Assembly (NCBI GenBank): GCA_002338605.1
Contig: DDIP01000038.1
Span: forward strand, 1 to 14,914
DNA from: Proteobacteria bacterium UBA1847
GTDB taxonomy: Bacteria > Pseudomonadota > Gammaproteobacteria > Steroidobacterales > Woeseiaceae
Direction: 5' to 3'
Length of the DNA: 14,914 nucleotides
Part shown: in pieces, positions 7,360 through 14,914 of the stretch
How the letters are laid out: every line of letters begins with the position of its first letter
Numbering within the stretch: position 1 is the stretch's first letter
The notes under the pieces: model-generated
Database searches by the model: none
Told to the model about the DNA's origin: nothing
What the model saw: only the letters and a program-made list of their open reading frames with translations
Made by a program: the position numbers and the translations under genes

Positions 7360-8445
7360 GTGTCAGGTAATACATTTGGCCGTATTTTTGCGGTGACAAC
7401 GTTCGGTGAAAGCCATGGCGTGGCCCTGGGTTGCATCGTCGATGGCTGTCCTCCGGGTATGGCGCTGTCCGAAGCCGATATCCAGGGCGACCTTGATCGT
7501 CGTCGGCCGGGGCGCAATCGACATACGACGCAGCGCAACGAGGCCGACCAGGTCCGTATCCTGTCCGGCGTTTTTGAAGGCAAGACGACCGGTACGCCGA
7601 TCGGCTTGCTCGTTGAGAATACGGACCAGCGCTCGAAAGATTACGGCGATATCAAGGACAAGTTTCGGCCCGGTCATGCCGACTACACCTACCAGCAAAA
7701 ATACGGAATTCGCGATTATCGAGGCGGTGGTCGATCATCCGCACGCGAAACGACGATGCGGGTTGCAGCAGGTGCCATCGCCAGGAAATTTCTCAAGGAG
7801 CGACTCGGTGTTGAGATTCGAGGCTACCTTTCACAGCTCGGGCCGATCGAACTGGCAGCGACAGACTTCAATGCAATTGACGATAATGCATTTTTTTGTG
7901 CGGACCCATCGCGAATAGCGGAACTCGACAGGTTTATGGACGAGTTGCGTGAGCAGGGCGACTCGATCGGCGCAAAGATCAGCGTGCTCGCGAGCAACAT
8001 ACCCCCGGGACTGGGCGAACCGGTTTTCGACAAGCTTGAAGCGGATATTGCCCACGGCCTGATGAGTATTAACGCGGTAAAGGGCGTCGAACTCGGCGCG
8101 GGCTTCAGTGCCGTGACGCAACGTGGCAGTGAGCACCGCGACGAGATGTCGTCAGGTGGTTTCAAAAAGAACGATGCGGGTGGGACTTTGGGTGGCATTT
8201 CGTCGGGCCAGGACATTCTTGCAAGCCTGGCGCTAAAACCGACATCCAGCGTTTCGGTGCCGGGCAAAACCATCGACAAGAGCGGTGCCGATACCGAAAT
8301 TATTACCAAGGGGCGCCATGATCCCTGTGTCGGCCTTCGAGCGACGCCGATCGCCGAGGCGATGGTCGCGCTGGTCATCATGGACCATTACCTGCGCAAT
8401 CGAGCGCAAAACGCTGACGTGCAGTCGGCAACACCGAAGCTATAG
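7360..8445 (+). CDS. aroC: Chorismate synthase
   Basis: Converts 5-enolpyruvylshikimate-3-phosphate to chorismate, the last step of the shikimate pathway, using reduced FMN. It has 361 residues, full length for the family. Signatures are FGESHG near the N-terminus (H19), RPGHADYTY with the second catalytic histidine H106, [17 protein letters not shown], and [17 protein letters not shown] near the end. I chose the GTG at 7360 because it gives the exact family N-terminus (SGNTFGRIF) and has a strong GGAAGG nine bases upstream, inside the end of prmB. The frame is open further upstream but only as readthrough of the prmB region. It is tightly spaced with prmB (2 bases) and asd (2 bases), so the three are probably co-transcribed. 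Confidence 0.98.
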   Translation: MSGNTFGRIFAVTTFGESHGVALGCIVDGCPPGMALSEADIQGDLDRRRPGRNRHTTQRNEADQVRILSGVFEGKTTGTPIGLLVENTDQRSKDYGDIKDKFRPGHADYTYQQKYGIRDYRGGGRSSARETTMRVAAGAIARKFLKERLGVEIRGYLSQLGPIELAATDFNAIDDNAFFCADPSRIAELDRFMDELREQGDSIGAKISVLASNIPPGLGEPVFDKLEADIAHGLMSINAVKGVELGAGFSAVTQRGSEHRDEMSSGGFKKNDAGGTLGGISSGQDILASLALKPTSSVSVPGKTIDKSGADTEIITKGRHDPCVGLRATPIAEAMVALVIMDHYLRNRAQNADVQSATPKL

Positions 8446-8447
8446 GA

Positions 8448-9470
8448 ATGCCGGATCGAATGGATATTGCAGTGGTTGGTGCAACAGGGGCCGTTGGCGA
8501 AGCCTTGCTCGACATCCTGAGTCAGCGAAATTTTCCCGCCGGCAAAGTGTATGCTTTGGCCAGCGAGCGTTCTGTCGGGAAGAAGCTGGACTTTGGCAAT
8601 GGTGAGGTCATCGTTGAGGACCTGGCCGAGTTTGATTTCTCGAAAGTCGCTATCGGATTGTTCTCGGCCGGTGCCGCCGTGTCGGCCAAATATGCCCCGA
8701 AAGCGGCCGCCGCCGGCTGCGTCGTCATCGACAACACGTCACAATTTCGCTACGACGACGATATCCCGCTCGTCGTACCTGAGGTCAATCCGGAAAAGAT
8801 CGCCGACTATGTGAACCGCAACATCATTGCGAATCCGAATTGCTCGACGATCCAGATGCTGGTCGCGCTGAAGCCGATTTACGATGCGGTCGGCATTGAG
8901 CGAATTAACGTCTGCACTTACCAGGCCGTTTCAGGTGCAGGTCGCAGCGCCGTCGAAGAGCTGGTTCGTCAGACCGCCTGCCTGCTCAATGGCCGTCCCC
9001 TTGAACTCAAGGGCGCTGTTAAACAGATCGCGTTCAACGCGCTTCCTCATATCGATGTGTTTCAGGACAATCGCTACACCAAAGAAGAGATGAAAATGGT
9101 CTGGGAAACGCAGAAGATTCTGGGCGACGACGCAATACGTGTAAATCCGACGGCGGTCAGAATCCCGGTTTTTTACGGACATTCCGAAGCGGTACACATC
9201 GAAACACGGGACAAGATTACCGCCGCAGACGCCAGTAAACTATTGGGCGCCGCCCCGGGGGTCAAGGTGCTCGACGGCGTTGATACCGGTCAATACCCGA
9301 CGGCGGTGACGGAAAGTTCGGGGCAGGACCCGGTTTTCGTCGGTCGAATACGTGAGGATATCTCTCACGAGCGCGGTTTGAACCTGTGGGTGGTCGCCGA
9401 CAACATACGTAAGGGCGCCGCTCTAAATAGCGTCCAAATTGCTGAAATATTGGAAAAAAGCTATCTATAA
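8448..9470 (+). CDS. asd: Aspartate-semialdehyde dehydrogenase
   Basis: Reduces aspartyl phosphate to aspartate semialdehyde with NADPH, leading to lysine, diaminopimelate, methionine and threonine. The 340-residue protein has an N-terminal NADP Rossmann motif GATGAVG (11-17), the active-site cysteine C132 in ANPNCSTIQ, TYQAVSGAGR, and the base H245 in FYGHSEAVHIE. In Pseudomonas the gene just before fimV is often usg, an asd paralogue that has lost the cysteine and histidine; here both are kept, so this is a working Asd of the shorter class. Start choice is not firm: ATG 8448 lies directly against AGGA, while an in-frame ATG at 8460 lies 12 bases after it, and only four residues differ. The 3' end carries the likely fimV promoter. 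Confidence 0.96.
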   Translation: MPDRMDIAVVGATGAVGEALLDILSQRNFPAGKVYALASERSVGKKLDFGNGEVIVEDLAEFDFSKVAIGLFSAGAAVSAKYAPKAAAAGCVVIDNTSQFRYDDDIPLVVPEVNPEKIADYVNRNIIANPNCSTIQMLVALKPIYDAVGIERINVCTYQAVSGAGRSAVEELVRQTACLLNGRPLELKGAVKQIAFNALPHIDVFQDNRYTKEEMKMVWETQKILGDDAIRVNPTAVRIPVFYGHSEAVHIETRDKITAADASKLLGAAPGVKVLDGVDTGQYPTAVTESSGQDPVFVGRIREDISHERGLNLWVVADNIRKGAALNSVQIAEILEKSYL

Positions 9471-9478
9471 GCTATAGT
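9450..9478 (+). promoter_or_regulatory. Probable sigma70-type promoter for fimV
   Basis: TTGGAA at 9450-9455 (4 of 6 to TTGACA) and TATAGT at 9473-9478 (5 of 6 to TATAAT) are separated by exactly 17 bases. The -35 lies in the last codons of asd and the -10 just after its stop. The -10 is the right arm of the inverted repeat CTATA-AGC-TATAG (9465-9477). Transcription would start near 9485, giving a leader of about 63 bases before the fimV ATG. Confidence 0.55.
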
Positions 9479-9495
9479 TCGCAGGCATTAAACGG

Positions 9496-9527
9496 CCCCG
9501 GACATGATGTCAGGAACGGGGTGTTTT
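9496..9527 (+). terminator. Hairpin with T-run in the asd-fimV gap (terminator or leader attenuator)
   Basis: CCCCG (9496-9500) pairs with CGGGG (9517-9521). Between them GACA (9501-9504) pairs with TGTC (9508-9511) around the loop TGA, leaving AGGAA as a bulge on the 3' side. The stem is followed by TGTTTT. It could end asd transcripts, or attenuate a transcript starting near 9485, since it lies downstream of the likely fimV promoter. The bulge and the interrupted T-run make it a weak terminator. Confidence 0.4.
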
Positions 9528-9547
9528 CGGGTTTGGAGAAATACATT

Positions 9548-12500
9548 ATGTCCCGACGATTCACTCGTCTTCCATTGCTGCTCGTCCTTTTGCTTTCCAG
9601 CGAAGTCTGGGCCATCGGCCTTGGTGATATCCAACTGGACTCAGCACTGAATGAGCCGCTTCGGGCAGAGATTGTCCTGCTGTCGGCAAGTGCGGATGAA
9701 TTGTCTGACCTCAAGGTCGCCCTGGCTTCCTCGGAGACCTTCGCACGTTATGGAATCGATCGGCCGTTTTTCTTGCAAGGTGTTGAATTTAATGTAGTTA
9801 ATCGCGGAGTGACCGGCAGTGTTGTGCAGCTTCGCTCGCGCGCCCCGATTACCGAACCTTTCCTGACATTCCTCGTCGAAGCGACCTGGTCCAGCGGCCG
9901 CCTGTTACGCGAATACACCGTCCTGCTCGATCCGCCGACCTATGCGCCACCCGCGGTGCAGCAAACACCGGCCGTCTCGGCACCGGTGCAGAGCACGCCG
10001 AGCGACAGTGGTCGTATCGAACGCCAAGCACCCCCGGTAACCACCCAGGCCCCGCCGGAGCCATCGCGACCGACATCGCGCCCATCGCAGGGTGGCCCGG
10101 TTTCGACCCAGGCTTCCGACCCGAAACCGTTACCGCATCCGGACGATGCGCCGTATTCGAGCAGTAATGCCAATGAAGTTGTCGTCCAGCGTGGGGATAC
10201 GCTGTGGGGTGTTGCAGCGCGTATGCGGCCCGACAATCGACTGACGATGAACCAGACAATGCTGGCGATTTTTGAGGCCAATCCCGAGGCCTTCGGCGGC
10301 AATATCAATGTATTAAAAGCCGGTTCGCGCCTGCGCGTGCCGAGCGCCGATGAGGTTTTTCGAATCAATCGCGGCGACGCACAAAGTGAAGTTCAAAGGC
10401 AGCACAGCGCCTGGGGTGGCGGTGGGTATGCAGCGCCGCAACAAACCAGCCAGCCCGGTCTTGTCCTGGTGCCGCCCGACGAGGAACCCGCGGGCAGTGA
10501 TTACGACGATAGCGCAAGCTATGAACCGCTGACACGTGAACAGGAAATCGAAAACCGCATCGCCGAGCTGGAAAGTGCCGATGTGCCGAACCAGCGGTCG
10601 CTGATCGAAATTCGTGACAATGAGCTCGCGAACCTGCGACAGGAACTTGCGAATATTCGTGGTGAAGTCTACGAGCCACCGGCTGATGAAACGCTCGACG
10701 ACGTTGCTGACGAGACAGTCAGCGATGAAGTGCTCACCTACGACCCGGACGCTGAGATCGATGAAGTGTTTGTCGATGACACGGACGAAGCGGATGAGAC
10801 GATTGACGAGGTCACTGAAGGCACAGGCACGACGGTTGACGATGTGGCCGAGGAAACGACCGAGCCGACGAACGTCATTCGTTCGTCACGATCACGCGAT
10901 GAAAGCCTTGTCGACAAGGCCATCGACTTTCTGAAGCAGTGGGGCATTATCATCGGCGCGCTGTTGCTGGTTCTTGGCGGCCTGATCTGGTTCATGCGCC
11001 GCGGTGACGAGGACGACGGAGACTCCCGTCCCTGGGAGACACTTGACGACGACGAGATCGCGACCGGTGCCATGTCGGCAACCGGCTCGCTGTCGTCGAC
11101 CGAGACGATGGAAGCACCGACGCCGGAAGAGGCGTTCGTCGTTGTCGAGCAGGACTCCGGTATACACCGGACGCTGGATGAAACGGTCGAGACGGCCGCG
11201 GCGGATGCCGGTGCCGCTGACGAAACATCGGGCTCATTCGGATCGCTGGAAGATACGTTCAGCAGCGAAACCGCCGTCAACCTTGATCAGACCGACCCGA
11301 TTGCCGAAGCCGATTTCCACATGGCTTACGGGCTGTACGACCAGGCCGCGGACCTGATCAACGGCGCGCTTGAGTCGGATCCCACCGACAGGTCGTTGAT
11401 GTCCAAGCTCTGTGAGATCTACTTTGTGTGGGGTAACCGGGACGCGTTTGTCGATGCCGCGAGCCGCCTGAAGGCGGAAGTTGGCGGCTCGGATAGCGCT
11501 GAATGGGACAAGATCGTGATCATGGGTCAGCAAATCGCAGCCGATCACGAAATGTTTGCCGGTGCCGGCGTACTCGGCGCAACCAAAGCGGTCGACCTGG
11601 CATTCGATGAAGGCGGTGACGCGACGGGCGCGCTCGATATGGACTTCGGCGCCGACGACAGTGGCAGTGCATCAGATGTAATCGACCTCGGTAGCGATGA
11701 TGGCGATGACCCGCTCGACTTCGGTTTTGGTGAGACCGGGGCTGACGATATCGATTTCGACGTTACGGCCGAGTCGCCGACGCTTGAATCGGTGGCGGAA
11801 GACGCCACCGCCGAAATGCCCGCACCGACAATAGAGTCGCCAACCATTGAGGAACAGTTCGCCGACTTTGACGACGGTACCTCCGAGTTGCCAGCGCTCG
11901 ATGATCCGCTGGAAGATGCGATCAGCCGCAGTGGCCAGGACTCCGACGCGACGGCGGAAATCAATCTTGACGACCTCGATCTCGGTGGCGCCGAGTTTGA
12001 TGAGACCGAACTCGCATCGATGGACGATCTCGACATCACCGGTACCAACGAATCGCTGTCGGATACCGGGATCAATCCTGAAATTGACCCGGACGCAACC
12101 GGTGTACAACGCGGTCTCGATCCCGACTCGACCGGGCTGGTCGAAGGCCTCGATTTGTCCGATCTCGAAGAGTCCGGAATGCGTCTTGCACCTGATGAAA
12201 CCGGCCACAACCCGGTGGTCGCTGAGGAGCATGATTCAACGGACTTCGATATCGACGAGAACCTGCTTGATGCGACGGGTCGCACGCAGGTCCTGAGCGA
12301 GGACATGATTGTCGATACCGCCACCGGCATGGTGAAAGACATTGATGACTCGGATGCCACGCAAATGGCCGGAACGCTGGCCGACGATGCCGAAACACTG
12401 CTGGCATCCCTGGATGATGACGACAACTTCGATTTTGCAAAGACCGAAGCCTTGCCGCCTGAAGCGTGGTCCGGTGATCCCGATCTCGACGAAACGGCCG

Positions 12501-12871
12501 AGACCAGGGCCATCGCAGAAACCGACGTTGACCTCGACCTCGATGACCTGACCGCGGCGCTGAAAGTGAGTGAAATCGGCGACACGATTGAACAGCCTCG
12601 GGATGATGCGACAGTTGAGCAGCCCAAACCGTCGATGTCTGACGAAACGGCTGAAGTTCCGACGATGAACCTTTCGCCGGAAGACATGACCGGCGACCTG
12701 CACGAAGCCAGGACGATGACCGAGGTGGGCACGAAACTTGACCTGGCCAGGGCCTACGTCGACATGGGTGATCCGGCCGGAGCTCGCAGCATTCTTGAAG
12801 AAGTGCTGGACGAGGGCGATGCCGCGCAAAAACAACAGGCGCAGCAATTGCTGGATTCGCTGCCCAGCTAA
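9548..12871 (+). CDS. fimV: FimV/HubP-family polar hub protein with LysM domain
   Basis: A large inner-membrane protein that binds peptidoglycan and organises the cell pole and type IV pilus machinery. It has 1107 residues. A signal peptide (1-22, cleaved after VWA) leads into the FimV N-terminal domain (IGLGDIQLDSALNEPLRAEI). Then come a Pro/Ser/Thr-rich linker, a LysM domain (about 208-265, VQRGDTLWGVAARM), a short coiled coil (331-375), an acidic linker and one membrane span (about 465-485, IIIGALLLVLGGLIWFMRR). A long, very acidic cytoplasmic region (486-1050) has one TPR-like stretch (587-642). The C-terminal FimV domain (1053-1107) is TPR-like, TKLDLARAYVDMGDPAGA. The cytoplasmic part repeats D-x-T-G-like units. 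Seven diprolines (for example APPV, VPPD) may require EF-P. ATG 9548 has GGAG nine bases upstream and begins at the signal peptide; the GTG at 9521 lies inside the leader hairpin. Flanked by asd and truA as in Pseudomonas. Confidence 0.95.
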   Translation: MSRRFTRLPLLLVLLLSSEVWAIGLGDIQLDSALNEPLRAEIVLLSASADELSDLKVALASSETFARYGIDRPFFLQGVEFNVVNRGVTGSVVQLRSRAPITEPFLTFLVEATWSSGRLLREYTVLLDPPTYAPPAVQQTPAVSAPVQSTPSDSGRIERQAPPVTTQAPPEPSRPTSRPSQGGPVSTQASDPKPLPHPDDAPYSSSNANEVVVQRGDTLWGVAARMRPDNRLTMNQTMLAIFEANPEAFGGNINVLKAGSRLRVPSADEVFRINRGDAQSEVQRQHSAWGGGGYAAPQQTSQPGLVLVPPDEEPAGSDYDDSASYEPLTREQEIENRIAELESADVPNQRSLIEIRDNELANLRQELANIRGEVYEPPADETLDDVADETVSDEVLTYDPDAEIDEVFVDDTDEADETIDEVTEGTGTTVDDVAEETTEPTNVIRSSRSRDESLVDKAIDFLKQWGIIIGALLLVLGGLIWFMRRGDEDDGDSRPWETLDDDEIATGAMSATGSLSSTETMEAPTPEEAFVVVEQDSGIHRTLDETVETAAADAGAADETSGSFGSLEDTFSSETAVNLDQTDPIAEADFHMAYGLYDQAADLINGALESDPTDRSLMSKLCEIYFVWGNRDAFVDAASRLKAEVGGSDSAEWDKIVIMGQQIAADHEMFAGAGVLGATKAVDLAFDEGGDATGALDMDFGADDSGSASDVIDLGSDDGDDPLDFGFGETGADDIDFDVTAESPTLESVAEDATAEMPAPTIESPTIEEQFADFDDGTSELPALDDPLEDAISRSGQDSDATAEINLDDLDLGGAEFDETELASMDDLDITGTNESLSDTGINPEIDPDATGVQRGLDPDSTGLVEGLDLSDLEESGMRLAPDETGHNPVVAEEHDSTDFDIDENLLDATGRTQVLSEDMIVDTATGMVKDIDDSDATQMAGTLADDAETLLASLDDDDNFDFAKTEALPPEAWSGDPDLDETAETRAIAETDVDLDLDDLTAALKVSEIGDTIEQPRDDATVEQPKPSMSDETAEVPTMNLSPEDMTGDLHEARTMTEVGTKLDLARAYVDMGDPAGARSILEEVLDEGDAAQKQQAQQLLDSLPS

Positions 12872-12908
12872 GTGTTAGCCGACGCACGCAGGTCTTTCGG
12901 ATTCGCAC

Positions 12909-13679
12909 ATGCGCATCGCGCTTGGTATTGAGTACGACGGTACGGCGTACAACGGCTGGCAACGACAGAAATCGGGTCTGGGTGTGCAACAACGTGTGGA
13001 AGAAGCGCTGCAAGTTGTAGCCAATCACGCTGTTGAGGTTACCTGCGCCGGGCGCACTGACACGGGCGTACACGCCACCGGGCAGGTGGTCCATTTTGAT
13101 ACCCTCAGCGCGCGCGACGACCGCGGCTGGTTGCTCGGTGCCAACAGCAATTTACCGGCCGACATCTGTGTTACCTGGGCACAGCAGGTCGACGACGATT
13201 TCCACGCCCGCTTTTCAGCGACGGGCCGCAATTATCGCTATCGAATCCTGAATCGTCTGCAGCGTTCGGCGATACACCGGCACTGGGCCTGGTGGGTGTA
13301 CCAGCCACTTGACAGCAATCGCATGCATGAAGCCGCACAGCAGCTGTTGGGCGAACACGATTTCTCGGCGTTCCGGGCAGCAGGCTGCCGCGCCAATACC
13401 GCGAGCCGAAAGATCACCGGTATTGCTGTGACACGTGACGGCGACTGGATCACACTGACCGTTTCCGCGAATGCTTTTCTGCAACACATGGTACGAAACA
13501 TCACCGGCACATTAGCTGCAATCGGGCGCGGCGAGCAGAGTGTCGAATGGCTGGCCGAGGTGATGAAAAGCCGGGATCGGAAGCAAGGCGGTATTGCTGC
13601 ACCTCCTCATGGCCTGACACTGGTTTCCGTTGATTACCCTCCGAGTGCCGGTCTGCCCGCGCCACCGGATGTGTACTAG
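12909..13679 (+). CDS. truA: tRNA pseudouridine(38-40) synthase
   Basis: Isomerises uridines 38-40 in the anticodon stem-loop of several tRNAs. The 256-residue protein has the usual length and two pseudo-repeated domains. The catalytic aspartate is D51 in [17 protein letters not shown]. Other conserved stretches are [16 protein letters not shown] in the middle and [13 protein letters not shown] near the C-terminus. The ATG at 12909 gives the family N-terminus ([20 protein letters not shown]), with a modest CGGA seven bases away. It starts 37 bases after fimV with no visible terminator, so it is likely read through from fimV. The next gene, accD, follows after 32 bases. Confidence 0.97.
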   Translation: MRIALGIEYDGTAYNGWQRQKSGLGVQQRVEEALQVVANHAVEVTCAGRTDTGVHATGQVVHFDTLSARDDRGWLLGANSNLPADICVTWAQQVDDDFHARFSATGRNYRYRILNRLQRSAIHRHWAWWVYQPLDSNRMHEAAQQLLGEHDFSAFRAAGCRANTASRKITGIAVTRDGDWITLTVSANAFLQHMVRNITGTLAAIGRGEQSVEWLAEVMKSRDRKQGGIAAPPHGLTLVSVDYPPSAGLPAPPDVY

Positions 13680-13711
13680 CTGTACCCGAACTATACGGAT
13701 ATCATGTCGCT

Positions 13712-14584
13712 ATGAGCTGGTTTGAAAAATTGATGCCGTCGCGCATAAGCACCGAGAGTCGCACGAAGTCCGTACCCGAAGGTGTCTGGATCAAGTGTGC
13801 GCGCTGTGATGCACAACTGTACCGCAACGAACTGGAGCGCAATCTTCAGGTTTGCCCGAAATGCAATCACCATATGCGAATCGGCGCACGCAAGCGCATC
13901 AAGTTTTTCCTGGATCCCGGAACACATACAGAGTTATCGGCAAAACTCGAGCCCGAAGATCCATTGAAGTTCAGGGACAGCAAACGATACCGCGATCGGC
14001 TGGTCGCTGCTCAAAAAAAGACCGGTGAGAAAGATGCACTGATTAGCGTAACCGGAAACTTGCACGGCTTACCGGTCGTCGTTTGTGCGTTCGAGTTTTC
14101 TTTTATGGGCGGGTCGATGGGCTCGGTGGTTGGCGAGCGCTTCGCACGCGCTGCCAACTATGCAGCCGAGAACAAACAGCCGCTGATCTGTTTTTCGGCC
14201 AGCGGTGGCGCGCGCATGCAGGAAGCGCTGTTTTCGTTGTTGCAAATGGCGAAAACCGCTGCCGCCCTGGCGAACCTGGGCAGCAAGCGTGTGCCCTATG
14301 TGTCGGTGTTGACGGACCCGACGACTGGCGGTGTGTCGGCAAGCCTCGCAATGCTGGGAGATGTCAATATCGCGGAGCCAGGTGCACTGATCGGATTTGC
14401 TGGCCCGCGCGTCATTGAGCAGACAGTTCGCGAGCGTTTGCCTGAAGGGTTCCAGCGCAGCGAATTCCTCCTCGACCACGGCGCTATCGATATGATTGTC
14501 GACCGACGCAAAATGCGTGATGAAATCGCCGACTTGCTGGCGAAATTCCAGGGCCACCCGCGCCCGGTCGCAGTTTCGCAGTAA
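13712..14584 (+). CDS. accD: Acetyl-CoA carboxylase carboxyltransferase beta subunit
   Basis: With AccA, transfers the carboxyl group from biotin to acetyl-CoA to give malonyl-CoA, the first committed step of fatty acid synthesis. It has 290 residues. The N-terminal zinc ribbon is complete, C29-x2-C32-x15-C48-x2-C51. The crotonase-like core has [12 protein letters not shown] and the acyl-CoA oxyanion loop [10 protein letters not shown] at about 162-171, followed by [16 protein letters not shown] and [12 protein letters not shown]. The ATG at 13712 matches the family start [11 protein letters not shown] three-codon frame (ATG at 13704, stop at 13713-13715) overlaps this start as ATGA, but its ribosome site is poor. 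In Pseudomonas trpF usually lies between truA and accD; here it is absent. Confidence 0.98.
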   Translation: MSWFEKLMPSRISTESRTKSVPEGVWIKCARCDAQLYRNELERNLQVCPKCNHHMRIGARKRIKFFLDPGTHTELSAKLEPEDPLKFRDSKRYRDRLVAAQKKTGEKDALISVTGNLHGLPVVVCAFEFSFMGGSMGSVVGERFARAANYAAENKQPLICFSASGGARMQEALFSLLQMAKTAAALANLGSKRVPYVSVLTDPTTGGVSASLAMLGDVNIAEPGALIGFAGPRVIEQTVRERLPEGFQRSEFLLDHGAIDMIVDRRKMRDEIADLLAKFQGHPRPVAVSQ

Positions 14585-14589
14585 ATCCA

Positions 14590-14914
14590 GTGCTTCCGGC
14601 CGGAGCGCCTTTGGCTGACTGGCTGTCAAGGCTGGAAACGCTGTCACCCAAAGAAATCAACCTGGGACTTGAGCGGGTCGAGCAGGTCCTGGACCGCCTC
14701 GCGCTGACCGTTCCCCGTGACCTGTTGCTGATTGCTGGCACGAACGGCAAGGGCTCGAGCGTTGCAATGGCGGACGCGCTGTTGCGAGCGTCAGGCAAAA
14801 CAGTCGGTGCCTATACCTCGCCGCACATCAGCCGGTATAACGAGCGAATTGTTGTCAATGGCGAGGCGGCATCCGATGCGCGAATCGTTTCCGCGTTCGA
14901 GGCAGTGGATGCCG
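14590..14914 (+). CDS. folC: Folylpolyglutamate synthase / dihydrofolate synthase, 5' part
   Basis: Adds glutamate to dihydropteroate and to folates, using ATP. Only the first 108 codons lie in the window; the gene runs off the right edge. Recognised by LADWLSRLETLSPKEINLGL, close to the E. coli FolC start region, then the ATP-binding P-loop AGTNGKGSS (about residues 48-56) and TSPHISRYNERI, the omega-loop side of the folate site. No ATG is suitable. I placed the start at GTG 14590, five bases after the accD stop, which gives an N-terminus of E. coli-like length but no Shine-Dalgarno. A TTG at 14611 has a good GGAG five bases upstream and would remove seven residues. The accD-folC order is common in gammaproteobacteria. 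Confidence 0.93.
   Translation, partial: MLPAGAPLADWLSRLETLSPKEINLGLERVEQVLDRLALTVPRDLLLIAGTNGKGSSVAMADALLRASGKTVGAYTSPHISRYNERIVVNGEAASDARIVSAFEAVDA

Noticed and set aside
11545..12732. Long open frame of 395 codons on the minus strand inside fimV
   Set aside because: Its product is almost all Ser, Arg, Val and Pro, the mirror of Asp-, Glu- and Thr-rich codons in the acidic FimV region. Biased codon use there removes antisense stops, so it is a shadow.
12072..13094. Open minus-strand frame of 340 codons across the fimV-truA junction
   Set aside because: It overlaps two well-identified genes, is rich in Arg, His and Pro, and shows no domain.
13704..13715. Three-codon frame overlapping the accD start
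   Set aside because: The overlap ATGA could suggest coupling, but the upstream GGAT is too close to its ATG and such tiny frames occur by chance.

Overview
The window is a compact stretch of a gammaproteobacterial chromosome, of moderately high GC as judged by eye. The lineage call rests on gene content and order. The run prmB-aroC-asd-fimV-truA-accD-folC is a known gammaproteobacterial arrangement, and FimV, a FimX-like protein and the EF-P/EpmA pair are typical of that class. Genus cannot be read from the sequence. No mobile element, CRISPR array, tRNA or rRNA was seen. Almost every base is in a gene, and no gap exceeds about 170 bases.

Left part (1-3083): a short edge region carries a near-ideal CRP/Vfr-type palindrome. 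It is followed on the minus strand by a four-domain receiver-PAS-GGDEF-EAL protein whose receiver, GGDEF and EAL motifs are all degenerate, the hallmark of FimX-type cyclic-di-GMP receptors. Divergent from it is efp, elongation factor P, with the modifiable lysine K34.

Middle (3076-6409): a minus-strand run of five overlapping genes reads sco, pcuAC, psd, epmA, msrC in transcription order. The first two are a membrane-anchored SCO protein and a PCu(A)C lipoprotein, which deliver copper to cytochrome oxidase. Then come phosphatidylserine decarboxylase, the EF-P lysine ligase EpmA and a free methionine-R-sulfoxide reductase. Every junction overlaps by 1 to 8 bases, so the genes are very likely one translationally coupled operon. 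The last gene overlaps the end of efp tail to tail, which puts EpmA close to its own substrate gene on the opposite strand.

Right part (6488 to the edge): plus-strand genes are prmB (methylates ribosomal protein L3), aroC (chorismate synthase), asd (aspartate-semialdehyde dehydrogenase), fimV (a large polar hub/peptidoglycan-binding protein for type IV pili), truA (tRNA pseudouridine synthase), accD (acetyl-CoA carboxylase beta subunit) and the 5' part of folC. A good sigma70-like promoter at the end of asd and a hairpin in the leader suggest that fimV begins its own transcription unit.

Two themes recur: type IV pilus function (FimX-like, FimV) and translation (EF-P, EpmA, PrmB, TruA). The rest is housekeeping. 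I found no convincing undescribed system. The best leads are regulatory: the CRP-like site, the fimV leader, mutually exclusive hairpins ahead of the fimX-like gene, and the mixed copper/lipid/EF-P operon.
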